Of a stretch of DNA of 37,958 nucleotides, positions 9,166 through 18,210 are shown in pieces (position 1 is the first letter of the stretch; every line of letters starts with the position of its first letter). A model generated the notes under the pieces. The model was not told the origin of the DNA. It saw only the letters and a list, made by a program, of their open reading frames with translations, and made no database searches. Origin of the DNA: Nocardioides sp. (GTDB lineage Bacteria > Actinomycetota > Actinomycetes > Propionibacteriales > Nocardioidaceae); the NCBI GenBank assembly GCA_025936915.1, contig JAICSK010000005.1, forward strand, positions 1 through 37,958, given 5' to 3'. The translations under genes were made by a program, and so were the position numbers.

Positions 9166-10110
9166 GTGGAGATGACCTACCGTCCCCTGGGCGACTCCGG
9201 GCTGATGGTGAGTGCGGTCGGTGTCGGCTGCAACGCCTTCGGGCGCCGGATCGGTCTCGACGCCGTCCGCGGCATCGTCGACGTCGCCGACGAGACGGGC
9301 GTGACGTTCCTCGACACCTCCGACTCCTACAGCATCGGGCAGAGCGAGGAGATGATCGGGATCGTCCTCGACGGACGGCGCGATCGCTTCGTCGTGGCGA
9401 CCAAGTTCGGCAGTGACATGCGAGGCACCAACGGCCCCGATCATGGTGCCCGCGGCGCCCGGCGCTACGTACGACGTGCCGTCGAGGCCTCGCTGCGGCG
9501 CCTGCGCACCGACCGGATCGACCTCTACCAGTTCCACTTCCCCGACCCGATCACCCCGATCGAGGAGACCCTCTCCGTCCTCACCGATCTGGTCCGCGAG
9601 GGCAAGGTCCGCTACGTCGGCTGCTCCAACGTCGCGGGGTGGCAGGTGGCCGACTGGGACTGGATCGCCCGCTCGGCGGGCTTCGAGCGGTTCGTCTCCG
9701 TGCAGAACCGCTACTCCCTCCTCGACCGCACGATCGAGGACGAGGTCGTCCCCGCCGCTCAGCGGTTCGGCCTCGGCGTGCTGCCCTACTTCCCGCTCGA
9801 GTACGGCCTGCTCACCGGCAAGTACCACCGCGGCCAGGAAGCGCCCTACGGGTCACGGGCCCGCTCCGGCCCGTCGCCGTGGCTCGACAACGCCGACTGG
9901 GACCGGATCGAGGCCCTGCAGAAGTACGCCGAGGCTCGGGGTGTCTCGATCCTCGACGTCGCGATCGCCGGGCTGGCGGCCCAGCCGGCCGTGGTGTGCG
10001 TGATCTCGGGTGCCACCTCGGGCGACCAGGTGCGTGCGAACGCCGCGGCCCTGCGCTGGCAGCCGACGGCCGACGACCTCTCCGAGCTGGACGCCGTCAC
10101 GCGAGGCTGA
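9166..10110 (+). CDS. Aldo/keto reductase
   Basis: MTYRPLGDSGLMVSAVGVGCNAFG, FLDTSDSYSIGQSEEMIG, VVATKFG, RIDLYQFHFPDP, GKVRYVGCSNVAGW. Confidence 0.92.
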   Translation: MEMTYRPLGDSGLMVSAVGVGCNAFGRRIGLDAVRGIVDVADETGVTFLDTSDSYSIGQSEEMIGIVLDGRRDRFVVATKFGSDMRGTNGPDHGARGARRYVRRAVEASLRRLRTDRIDLYQFHFPDPITPIEETLSVLTDLVREGKVRYVGCSNVAGWQVADWDWIARSAGFERFVSVQNRYSLLDRTIEDEVVPAAQRFGLGVLPYFPLEYGLLTGKYHRGQEAPYGSRARSGPSPWLDNADWDRIEALQKYAEARGVSILDVAIAGLAAQPAVVCVISGATSGDQVRANAAALRWQPTADDLSELDAVTRG

Positions 10111-10137
10111 CCTGAGAGCGACGTGAGCGGCTCAGGT
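10110..10137. terminator. Candidate bidirectional hairpin between convergent genes
   Basis: ACCTGAG (10110-10116) / CTCAGGT (10131-10137), 7-bp perfect stem at the junction of two convergent stops; no U-tract. Confidence 0.4.
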
Positions 10138-10521
10138 GCCCGGCAGCCGGGCGTCGTCGTCGAGGGTGCCCGCATCGAACTCGAGCAGGGTGTGCTTGGC
10201 GGTGATCGAGTGGAGGTCGTAGGTCATCGGGGAGTCGCGGATCTCGGTCAGCACCGGACGCGCCGAGTCGTGGTCCCAGAAGAGCACGGCCGCCGCGGAC
10301 CACAGGCGCACAGCGGGCCTGGGGTCGTCCATGAGGACGGCGACGGCCGCTCGCCCGTCGTCCGTCCGGGCCAGGAGTCGGCGATCGGCCCGCCACTGCT
10401 CGACCAGCCGGTTCCACCTGCGCGGGTTGTCGTGGTGGCCTCGGTCGCCGACGAGGTCGGCCATCTCCTCGAGGGTCTCCCGGTACCGCTCGGCGGCGTT
10501 GGTCGTCGCGCTCTCGCTCAC
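10132..10521 (-). CDS. Hypothetical protein (HEAT-like/DUF2019-like helical repeat)
   Basis: MSESATTNAAERYRETLEEMADLVGDRGHHDNPRRWNRLVEQW...AVLMDDPRPAVRLWSAAAVLFWD; GTG start. Confidence 0.6.
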   Translation of the reverse strand: MSESATTNAAERYRETLEEMADLVGDRGHHDNPRRWNRLVEQWRADRRLLARTDDGRAAVAVLMDDPRPAVRLWSAAAVLFWDHDSARPVLTEIRDSPMTYDLHSITAKHTLLEFDAGTLDDDARLPGT

Positions 10522-10580
10522 GCGCCGATGATGGCAGACCGGCGAGCGGCCGGGCAGGGCGCCGGATGCGGGGTACGGCG

Positions 10581-11354
10581 TCAGGCCACCTGGAGCGAAC
10601 GCTTCGAGAGGCCCATCCAGAACCCCTCGAACAGCTGCTCGCCGGGCTCCTCCGGATCGGTCGCGGAGCCGAGCGTGACGAACAGCGGCGTGTAGTGCTC
10701 GACCGTCGGATGGGCGTAGGGCATCCCGGGCGCCTGCGACCGGTACGACGCGAGCGCGTCGACGTCGCCGCGGGCCAGGGCCTCGCCGGCCCACGCGTCG
10801 AAGTCCTTCGACCAGCCCGGCGCGGCCGCGTCGATCCGGAACTCGGTCAGGTACGGCAGCCCGTGGGTCAGGAAGCCGGAGCCGATGATGAGGACGCCCT
10901 CGTCGCGCAGGGGGCGCAGGCGCTCGCCCAGCCGGAGCAGCCGCGCGGGGTCCTGGGTGGGCAGCGACATCTGCAGCACCGGGATGTCTGCCTCGGGGTA
11001 CATGATCTTCAACGGCACCCACGCGCCGTGGTCGAGCCCGCGACTGGCGTGCTGGTGCACCGGCTCGTCGGCGGGCATCATCGCCGCGATCCGCTGGGCC
11101 AGCGCGGTAGCCGTCGGGGTCTGGTAGGTCATCCGGTAGTACTTCTCGGCGAACCCACCGAAGTCGTAGACCAGGGGAGCGCCGTCGGCGCTGAGCATCA
11201 CCGGTGCCGACTCCCAGTGGGCGCTCACGATCAGCACCGCACTCGGGCGAGGGAGGTCCGCGGCGAGCCCGGCCAGCTGGCTCGACCACAACGGGTCGTC
11301 GAGCAGGGGCGGAGCGCCGTGGCCGATGTAGAGGGCGGGCATCCGGTCGTTCAT
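10581..11354 (-). CDS. DODA-type extradiol aromatic ring-opening dioxygenase (LigB/YgiD family)
   Basis: MPALYIGHGAPPLLDD, VLIVSAHWES, YDFGGFAEKYY, DHGAWVPLKIMYP, GSGFLTH. Confidence 0.9.
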   Translation of the reverse strand: MNDRMPALYIGHGAPPLLDDPLWSSQLAGLAADLPRPSAVLIVSAHWESAPVMLSADGAPLVYDFGGFAEKYYRMTYQTPTATALAQRIAAMMPADEPVHQHASRGLDHGAWVPLKIMYPEADIPVLQMSLPTQDPARLLRLGERLRPLRDEGVLIIGSGFLTHGLPYLTEFRIDAAAPGWSKDFDAWAGEALARGDVDALASYRSQAPGMPYAHPTVEHYTPLFVTLGSATDPEEPGEQLFEGFWMGLSKRSLQVA

Positions 11355-11366
11355 GTCTGCTCCAAT

Positions 11367-11382
11367 AGTTTCACATTCAACT
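11367..11382. promoter_or_regulatory. Candidate operator upstream of the LigB-type dioxygenase
   Basis: AGTTTCACATTCAACT (AGTT..A..T..AACT dyad) in an AT-rich pocket 13 bp upstream of the start codon. Confidence 0.4.
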
Positions 11383-12093
11383 TTATTCCGCCAGGGGTGC
11401 TTCTGCGGACGGCAGCGACCAGTCGACCGGCTGGCCTCCCTGGTCGACGAGGAGGGTGTTCACCTTCGAGAACGGACGGGAGCCGAAGAAGCCCTTGTAC
11501 GCCGACAGCGGCGACGGGTGGACCGACGCGACCCACGGGATCGGCCCGAGCGCGGGCTTCAACGACTGGGCGTTGCTGCCCCACAGGATCGCGGCGGCCG
11601 GACCACCGCGTCGGGCCAGCGCGGCGATCGCGCAGTCGGTGACCTCCTCCCAGCCACGGCCGCGGTGCGAGTTGGGGTCACGGGGTCGCACCGTGAGCAC
11701 CCGGTTGAGCAGCATGACCCCCCGATCGGCCCAGGCGGTCAGGTCGCCGTGGGGGCACGGCGCGATGCCCATGTCGGTCGAGAGCTCCTGGTAGATGTTG
11801 CGCAGCGACCCCGGCAGAGGGCGTACCTCGGGCGCCACGGCGAAGGACAGGCCGATCGGGTGCCCCGGCGTCGGATAGGGGTCCTGGCCCACGATCAGCA
11901 CCCGGACGTCGGCGAGCGGCCGTCGGAACGCCTTGAAGACGTCGTCGCCGGCGGGAAGGTACGGGCGCCCTGCGGCGAGCTCGGCGCGCAGGAACTGTCC
12001 CATCGCGGTGATCCGCTCGTCGACGGGGGCGAGAGCCTCGGCCCAGTCCGGTGCCATCAGGCCCCGGTCGACGAGTCCGGACAGGGCACCCAC
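11383..12093 (-). CDS. ung: Uracil-DNA glycosylase (family 1)
   Basis: [68 protein letters not shown] start at 12093. Confidence 0.92.
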   Translation of the reverse strand: MGALSGLVDRGLMAPDWAEALAPVDERITAMGQFLRAELAAGRPYLPAGDDVFKAFRRPLADVRVLIVGQDPYPTPGHPIGLSFAVAPEVRPLPGSLRNIYQELSTDMGIAPCPHGDLTAWADRGVMLLNRVLTVRPRDPNSHRGRGWEEVTDCAIAALARRGGPAAAILWGSNAQSLKPALGPIPWVASVHPSPLSAYKGFFGSRPFSKVNTLLVDQGGQPVDWSLPSAEAPLAE

Positions 12094-12125
12094 GCAGGCG
12101 ACCCTAGCCTCCGGGCGGCGCCGGA

Positions 12126-13646
12126 TCAGCCGGCCAGGACCTCGGCGGCTGCGCGCTCGCCGGCCCGGACGGCGCCGTCCATGTAGCCGGTCCAGTACGT
12201 CGACGTCTCGGTTCCGGCCCAGTGGACGCGGTGGAACGGCGTCCGGATCGTGTGGCCGACCGACGTCATCACCTCGGGTGCATAGACCGCCACCGGCCCG
12301 CCGGTCGTCCATCGCTCGTGGGTCCAGTCGTGCTCGACGTAGTCCACCGGGTGCAGGGCGCGGTCGCCGAACATCGCGGCGAACCCCCGTAGCACGGCCT
12401 TGCGGCGCCTCGCCCGCGTCATCAGTCCGTAGCGACGCCACGTGCTGCCGCCCACGAACGCCAGCAGCACCCCGGGGTCGCCGTCCTGCGGGCAGTTGTC
12501 GAACGCCGCGCGCACCGCGCCGGAGTCGGCGATGCCGAAGCCGTTGAGCCCGTCCTTGCGCCAGAACGGCGCGCGGTAGACCGCGTCGCACTTCATCAGC
12601 TCGCCCATGTCGAGATGGCGCATCAGGGCGCGCCGTCCCGCTGGGAGGTGCGGATGCCAGTCGATGCGCAGCACCATCGGCGGTGGTACGGCGACGACCA
12701 CCTTGCGGGCGCGGACCGGTCCGCGACCGGTGACGACCACGGCATGGTCGTGCCGCTGCTCGATCAGATGCACCGGGGCCTGCAGGGCGACCATGTCGCC
12801 GAGGCGCCCGGCCAGCCGCAGCGGGACCAGCTGCGACCCTCCGACGAAGCGCTTCTGCTGAGCGCCGTGGGCCGTGTCGCTGTTCCGCTCGAACGTGCCG
12901 GCGTGGATCCGGTCACCCGAGCACGCGCAGTACCACACGACGTACAGGAAGGAGAGCTCCTCGGGGTCGGCGCCGAAACCGGGCTGGGTCCAGCAGCGGA
13001 TGACCCGGTTGATGCCGTCGGCGTTGACGCAGTTCTGCTGGATGTACTGGGCCAGGGTCATCCGGTCCCACGTGGCGGCCATCGGGTGCGCCCAGGGAGC
13101 GGCGACGTCGAGCTCGCTCGCGTACTGGTCGATCCGCGTCTGCAGGAGGGCGGCGTCGGGCAGGATCGTCGGGTCGGGAGGCACCGTGCCCTGGTAGGTC
13201 ATCCGGCCGAGGGTGGAGGAGACGTAGACGCTCTGGCCGTCGACGTACTCGTCGAACGTGCGTACGCCGAGGCTCTTCGCGAGGCTCGCGATGTGCGTCT
13301 GGGTCGGGCCGATGAACGCGCCCCCGGACTCCACGACCGTGCCGTGGGCGAGGCGGTGGTTGAGGACCCGGCCGCCGACCCGGTCGCGCGCCTCCACCAC
13401 GAGGACGTCGCGGCCATGACGGGCGAGCCTCTCGGCCGCCACCAGGCCGGAGATCCCGGCCCCGACCACCACGACGTCGACCGTGCCGGGAAGACCGCCC
13501 TGGCGCCCGGAGGCCTCGGCGAGGTCGGGCAGCGCGCCCGCGGCGTACGAGGTGCCGCCCGGCGCCAGACCACCCCGCGACCTACCACCCAGCGCCAGAC
13601 CGCCCAGGGTGAGGCCGCCGAGCAGGCTCCGTCTCGAGAGGTCCAT
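12126..13646 (-). CDS. Flavin monoamine oxidase-like FAD-dependent oxidoreductase with Tat-like signal
   Basis: SRRSLLGG leader; [38 protein letters not shown]-terminal [27 protein letters not shown]. Confidence 0.9.
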   Translation of the reverse strand: MDLSRRSLLGGLTLGGLALGGRSRGGLAPGGTSYAAGALPDLAEASGRQGGLPGTVDVVVVGAGISGLVAAERLARHGRDVLVVEARDRVGGRVLNHRLAHGTVVESGGAFIGPTQTHIASLAKSLGVRTFDEYVDGQSVYVSSTLGRMTYQGTVPPDPTILPDAALLQTRIDQYASELDVAAPWAHPMAATWDRMTLAQYIQQNCVNADGINRVIRCWTQPGFGADPEELSFLYVVWYCACSGDRIHAGTFERNSDTAHGAQQKRFVGGSQLVPLRLAGRLGDMVALQAPVHLIEQRHDHAVVVTGRGPVRARKVVVAVPPPMVLRIDWHPHLPAGRRALMRHLDMGELMKCDAVYRAPFWRKDGLNGFGIADSGAVRAAFDNCPQDGDPGVLLAFVGGSTWRRYGLMTRARRRKAVLRGFAAMFGDRALHPVDYVEHDWTHERWTTGGPVAVYAPEVMTSVGHTIRTPFHRVHWAGTETSTYWTGYMDGAVRAGERAAAEVLAG

Positions 13647-13848
13647 ACGACGTCCAACGACCCCGCGGCGAGAACGGCACGGGGGATGTGCCCGCCCGTG
13701 ACGTCACCCCGCCCACGGAGCCTCGAGCCGTCGGGCTACCATCACCGTCGCGGCGTCGGGACCCCGTCCTCTGCGCCGCGCGTCCCGGGGCCTGCCCCCC
13801 GGCTTCGTGGCCTCGGGACGCTCCCATCGACCTCGGATCAGGGAACGG

Positions 13849-14091
13849 ATGTACGGCGTCGCCTCGGAGACCACGACGGTCGCGCGCTCGCGATCGCGCG
13901 CACCCGGCCAGGGCATCGGCCCGCGCCGGATCGCGAAGGCCCCCGGGCCGATGACGCATGCGCTGGACGCGGACGGGTTCGCCCTGTGCGGTGCCGACGT
14001 CGCCGGCCTGATCGTCTGGCCCGGCCTCGACTTCGCCGACGTCGCGACGCCCGTGCGATGTCCCCGGTGCCAGAGCCTGGTCGCCGCCTGA
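13849..14091 (+). CDS. Small hypothetical protein with C-terminal CPxC-type motif
   Basis: ...GPMTHALDADGFALCGADVAGLIVWPGLDFADVATPVRCPRCQSLVAA*; internal ATG at 13951 is an alternative start. Confidence 0.55.
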   Translation: MYGVASETTTVARSRSRAPGQGIGPRRIAKAPGPMTHALDADGFALCGADVAGLIVWPGLDFADVATPVRCPRCQSLVAA

Positions 14092-14143
14092 CCGATTCCT
14101 CCGATCCGGCCACGTCCTCGGGCTCGGCGGCCACAATGGCCGC

Positions 14144-14920
14144 ATGGCGAGGTTCTACCGGTCGGACCCGGTCGAGATGCGGGTACTCGCGGGACTGACG
14201 GCCGGGCCGGCAAGTGCCGGCGACCTGGCCGCGCAGGTGGGACAGCCCCCCGACGTGGTGACCCGGGTCCTCGAGCAGGCGGTGGCGGCGGGGTCGGTGG
14301 CCGTGAGCGACCTCGCGGCGACGCCGTCGTACTCCCTCACGGCCGAGGGGTTGGAGGCCGTCGGCCTCTACCAGGGTGTGCAGGGTGCCGTGGACGACTC
14401 GGGCCACGTCGACTACGGGGCGGCGACCCGGCTGGTGATGGAGCAGTACCAGGCGTCCAAGGACGTTGCCACGGAGGAGGCGGTCCGCGAGCAGGCGGCC
14501 CGGGCTGCCGACGACGCCACGCGGGACCGGGTGTCGGCCGCCCTGAACGACGCCTACGCCCGCGGGGCGATCACCCGCGAGCAGCTCGACGACCGGACCG
14601 GCCGCGTCCTGAGCGCGACCACGATGGGCGAGCTCCGCGAGCTCGGCCAGGGCGTGATCGACCTTCCGCCCGTGCTGCCGTCCGGGATCAGCGGGGTCAC
14701 CGTCGGTGGCCAGGGTCGACAGGTCCAGCTCAACCCGGCCCTCCGGGACGTCCGCTGGCGCCTCGTCGGGTACGCCGCGGCGCTGGTGCTGCTGGGGTTC
14801 TTCCTGCTGGTCCTCCAGCCGCTGGTCGGGCTTGCGGTCGTCGTGGTGGGGCTTGTCCTCGGTGGCGTCGGCCTCAAGCCGCTCCTCCGCACGGGCAGGG
14901 TCAGGGTCACGAACCGTTGA
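14144..14920 (+). CDS. DUF1707/SHOCT-like protein with N-terminal winged-helix-like region and C-terminal TM segments
   Basis: Central DRVSAALNDAYARGAITREQLDDRTGRVLSATTMGELREL; C-terminal hydrophobic LVGYAAALVLLGFFLLVLQPLVGLAVVVVGLVLGGVGL. Confidence 0.7.
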   Translation: MARFYRSDPVEMRVLAGLTAGPASAGDLAAQVGQPPDVVTRVLEQAVAAGSVAVSDLAATPSYSLTAEGLEAVGLYQGVQGAVDDSGHVDYGAATRLVMEQYQASKDVATEEAVREQAARAADDATRDRVSAALNDAYARGAITREQLDDRTGRVLSATTMGELRELGQGVIDLPPVLPSGISGVTVGGQGRQVQLNPALRDVRWRLVGYAAALVLLGFFLLVLQPLVGLAVVVVGLVLGGVGLKPLLRTGRVRVTNR

Positions 14921-16130
14921 GCAGCCGTTCGCGGCGCTCGCGCAGCAGCCGCCGTTCGGGACCCGTGGGCGCCTGCTCGACGGCCGTCGCCAGCGCAGCA
15001 GCGGCCTCGGCGGTGCGACCGAGCCGGGCGTAGAGGTCGGCGAGGGTCGCGGCATACAGGTAGTAGTCGGCCAACGGCTCGGCGAGCGCCTCGACGAGCG
15101 GCAGCGCGTCCTGCGGACCACGAGCCATCGAGACCGCGACCGCGCGGTTGAGCTCGATCACCGGCGTGACCGGCAGGTGGGTGTACAGCTCGGCGATCGC
15201 CGCCCAGTCGGTGTCCTCCGGCCGGGCCGCGACGTCGTGGCACAGGGCGATCCGCGCCTGGACGGCGTACGGACCCCACGGCGGCGAGCCCTCCAGGAGC
15301 CGCGCGCCCTCCGTGACCCGGTCGATGTCCCACAGCGAGCGGTCCTGCTCGGCCAGTGGTACGACGCTTCCGCCGCGCACCCGGGCCGGCCGGCGGGCGT
15401 CGGTCAACAGCATCAGCGCGAGCAGCCCGCGCACCTCGGGCTCACCGGGCACCAGGCCGACCAGCGCCCGGGTCAGCCGGATCGCCTCGGCGGAGACGTC
15501 GACGCGCAGCAGCGAGTCGCCCGACGACGCGGCGTAGCCCTCGTTGAACATCAGGTACAGCACGCCCAGCACACCCTCGACCCGCTCCGACCAGATCTCG
15601 GGCGGCGGAACGCGGTAGGGGATGCCGGCGTGCTTGATCTTGGCGCGGGCCCGGACCAGCCGCTTCTCCATGGTCGGCTCGGTGACCAGGAAGGCCCGCC
15701 CGATCTCCGCCGGCGTCAGGCCGCCCAGGGTGCGGAGCGTGAGCGCGACGCGCGCGGGCATCGGCAGTGCCGGGTGGCAGCAGGTGAAGATCAGCCGCAG
15801 CCGCTCGTCGGGGATGTCGTCGTCGGTCTCCGACACGTCCGCGACAATCGAGCCGGTCACGATGTCGTCGGCGGCGGCCAGGGCCAGCTTCGCGCCCTCG
15901 GTGGTACGACGTCTCATCCGGTCGCGGGCCCGGTTACGGGCGACGGTGGTCAGCCAGGCCAGGGGGGAGTCGGGCACGCCCGACCGCTCCCACGCGGGAA
16001 GGGCCTGGGCGAACGCCTCTGCCGCACACTCCTCGGCCAGGTCCCAGTCCCCGCACCAGCCGATCATTCCGGCGACGAGTCGCCCCCACTCCTCCCGGAA
16101 GGTGCGGGCGACTGCGTCGTCGGACCTCAT
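14907..16130 (-). CDS. ECF-type RNA polymerase sigma factor with C-terminal extension (ECF42-like)
   Basis: DLAEECAAEAFAQALPAWERSGVPDSPLAWLTTVARNRARDRMRR, LRLIFTCCHPAL, ALTLRTLGGLTPAEIGRAFLV; long TPR-like C-terminus; ATGA overlap with YCII gene. Confidence 0.9.
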   Translation of the reverse strand: MRSDDAVARTFREEWGRLVAGMIGWCGDWDLAEECAAEAFAQALPAWERSGVPDSPLAWLTTVARNRARDRMRRRTTEGAKLALAAADDIVTGSIVADVSETDDDIPDERLRLIFTCCHPALPMPARVALTLRTLGGLTPAEIGRAFLVTEPTMEKRLVRARAKIKHAGIPYRVPPPEIWSERVEGVLGVLYLMFNEGYAASSGDSLLRVDVSAEAIRLTRALVGLVPGEPEVRGLLALMLLTDARRPARVRGGSVVPLAEQDRSLWDIDRVTEGARLLEGSPPWGPYAVQARIALCHDVAARPEDTDWAAIAELYTHLPVTPVIELNRAVAVSMARGPQDALPLVEALAEPLADYYLYAATLADLYARLGRTAEAAAALATAVEQAPTGPERRLLRERRERLLNGS

Positions 16131-16885
16131 CAGTCCGCCACAGGCCGGATCTCGATCGCGCCACCGGCGGCGACCGGGTGGGTCCCCGCGGCGTCCAGGG
16201 CCTCGTCGAGGTCGCGGCACTCCAGCAGGTCGTATCCCGCGACCTGCTCCTTGGTCTCCGCGAACGGGCCGTCGGTCGTCACGACTCGGCCGTCGACCCG
16301 GCGGACCGTGACCGCGGTGTCGGGGAAGGCCAGCGGCCAGCCGTAGACGCGCCGGTCGGAGACGCGGTCGACCCAGGCGTCGATGCCGTTCGGGTCGTCG
16401 GCCGACTCCGGCTCCGGTGGGTCCCACAGGTCGGGCGACGCATCGGTCACGGCGGCCGCGTCGGCCATGGCCCGGCGCATGTCGGCGCAGACCAGCATCA
16501 GGTAGCGCCGCTTGCCCGCCGTGACGGTGTCGGGCACCTCCGGCCGCGGCATGCCGTCCTCGAAGGCCCGCACCTCGATCGCGCCGATGTGCACCGTGGG
16601 GTGGGCCGACGCGACCGCGATCGCGGTGTCGAGGTCGGGGCAGTCGATCACGTCGTACCCGGCGATCTGCTCCTTGGTCTCCGCGAACGGGCCGTCGGTC
16701 ACGTGCACGGAACCGTCCACGGTCCGCACCGTCGTCGCGTGGGCGGTCGAGTGCAGCCGTGCCCCGTCCAGCTCGATGCCGCGGCCGACCATCTCCTCGA
16801 CCCACGCCGCGAGCTCGCTCTCGGCCTGCGGGGGCAGGTCCTTCAGCCGCGCCTCGTCGACGGCGTGGATCAGCATGTACTTCAT
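16130..16885 (-). CDS. YCII/DGPF-domain protein, two tandem domains
   Basis: MKYMLIHAVDE...TDGPFAETKEQIAGYDVIDCPDLDTAIAVA...TDGPFAETKEQVAGYDLLECRDLDEALDAA. Confidence 0.88.
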   Translation of the reverse strand: MKYMLIHAVDEARLKDLPPQAESELAAWVEEMVGRGIELDGARLHSTAHATTVRTVDGSVHVTDGPFAETKEQIAGYDVIDCPDLDTAIAVASAHPTVHIGAIEVRAFEDGMPRPEVPDTVTAGKRRYLMLVCADMRRAMADAAAVTDASPDLWDPPEPESADDPNGIDAWVDRVSDRRVYGWPLAFPDTAVTVRRVDGRVVTTDGPFAETKEQVAGYDLLECRDLDEALDAAGTHPVAAGGAIEIRPVAD

Positions 16886-16934
16886 CGGGTCCTCCTCTGC
16901 TCGTCGCGGCGTCGGGTGGCGCCGTCACGGAGGG

Positions 16935-16962
16935 GACGAACGGCGGGGCACCAGGCAGGACA
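16935..16962 (-). promoter_or_regulatory. Weak candidate ECF promoter TGTCCT-N18-CGTC
   Basis: -10-like CGTC lies 50 bp upstream of the YCII start; -35 differs from TGTCGA at two bases. Confidence 0.3.
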
Positions 16963-16988
16963 CGTGGGCCGAAGCAGGTCCGCCCGGC

Positions 16989-18131
16989 TCATCGCCGCAA
17001 CGCCCGCGAGCCCGCGGAGCGATAGCGGCGGGTCGGGTTCGCACCGATGGCCGGGTCGTCGGGGCGTTGGGTCCACTCGGCCACCCAGGCGTCGATCACC
17101 GGCCAGGTACCGCTGCGTGCCCGGCGACCGGTCAGCATCCCGAGGTGGCCGCCCGGGACGATCTCGAAGCGCACGTCCGGCGATCCGGTCAGGAGCGGTA
17201 CGACGGCCTTCACCGAACCGGCCGGTGCGATCCCGTCGTCGGCGCCGGCGACGACCAGCACCGGGACCCTGATGTGGGCGACCGAGACCGTGCGGTCGCC
17301 CAGGTCGAAGGTCCCCTCCACGAGCGCGTTGCCCTTGAGCAGCCGGTGGTAGAGCTGCCCGAACGTCCGGCCGGGGTAGGCGATCATGTGGGCGGTGAAC
17401 CGGTCGACGGCCTGGATCTGGGCGAGGTAGTCGGCGTCGTCGAGGTTGCGGGCCAGCGCGAGCGGCTTGGTGACCAGCTTCTGGAACGACGAGAGCTGGA
17501 ACGCCCACCGCACCAGCGGCTGGGGTGCCCCGCCCGCTGCCTGGTAGATCCGCGTGATCAGGCCTCGGCCGTCGGTGAGGTGGAGGAGTGGCCGTAGCGG
17601 CGCCACCAGTGGCACCTGCCGGACGTCGAACGGCGAGCCGAGCACGGTGATCGAGCCGATCGGCAGCGACGCGTCGGCGGCCGCGCTCAGCAGGGCGAAC
17701 GTGCCTCCGAGCGACCAGCCGACCAGATGCACCGGCCGGCCACCGGCGTGCGCCGAGACCTCGCGGACCGCCGTCGGCACGACCTCCTCGATCCAGTGCT
17801 CCATGCCGAGGTCGCGGTCGCGGAACGAGACGGCGCCGTACTCCACGAGGTACGTCGGGCGACCCGTCCCCACCAGATGCTCGACCAGCGAGCAGCCACG
17901 GCGCAGGTCGTAGCAGAGGGCCGGTGCCGCGAGCGGGGTCACGAGGAGGACCGGGTCGCCGGACTCGCGGGCGTGCGCCGCGGGTCGGTAGTGGTGGACC
18001 TCGCGCAGCGTGCCCTCGTCGATCAGGGTGCGCGGCATCGGCCGCAGGTCCGCCAGGCCGCCGTACACCAGGGTGTGCGCGACGTTCGAGGCGGCGGAGA
18101 CCACCTGATCGGGCTTGGGGACCAGGTCCAC
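16989..18131 (-). CDS. Alpha/beta-hydrolase, PhaC-like
   Basis: PVLLVTPLAAPALCYDLRRGCSLVEHLVGTGRPTYLVEYGAVSFRDRDLGMEHW, HLVGWSLGGTFALL, VLVVAGADDGIAP, PGGHLGMLTG; GTG start. Confidence 0.85.
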   Translation of the reverse strand: MDLVPKPDQVVSAASNVAHTLVYGGLADLRPMPRTLIDEGTLREVHHYRPAAHARESGDPVLLVTPLAAPALCYDLRRGCSLVEHLVGTGRPTYLVEYGAVSFRDRDLGMEHWIEEVVPTAVREVSAHAGGRPVHLVGWSLGGTFALLSAAADASLPIGSITVLGSPFDVRQVPLVAPLRPLLHLTDGRGLITRIYQAAGGAPQPLVRWAFQLSSFQKLVTKPLALARNLDDADYLAQIQAVDRFTAHMIAYPGRTFGQLYHRLLKGNALVEGTFDLGDRTVSVAHIRVPVLVVAGADDGIAPAGSVKAVVPLLTGSPDVRFEIVPGGHLGMLTGRRARSGTWPVIDAWVAEWTQRPDDPAIGANPTRRYRSAGSRALRR

Positions 18132-18210
18132 GATCCCGAAACTACCCGAGCGTCGCGGCGCGCCCGGAGACTGCTCGACAAGACCCGGGCCGAGGACTAC
18201 ACACGCCTGC

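Noticed and set aside
12615-14198. 527-aa plus-strand ORF
   Set aside because: Antisense to the amine oxidase; Arg/Gly/Asp-rich with no domain
14706-16346. 546-aa plus-strand ORF
   Set aside because: Antisense to the ECF sigma/YCII pair; composition of a shadow ORF
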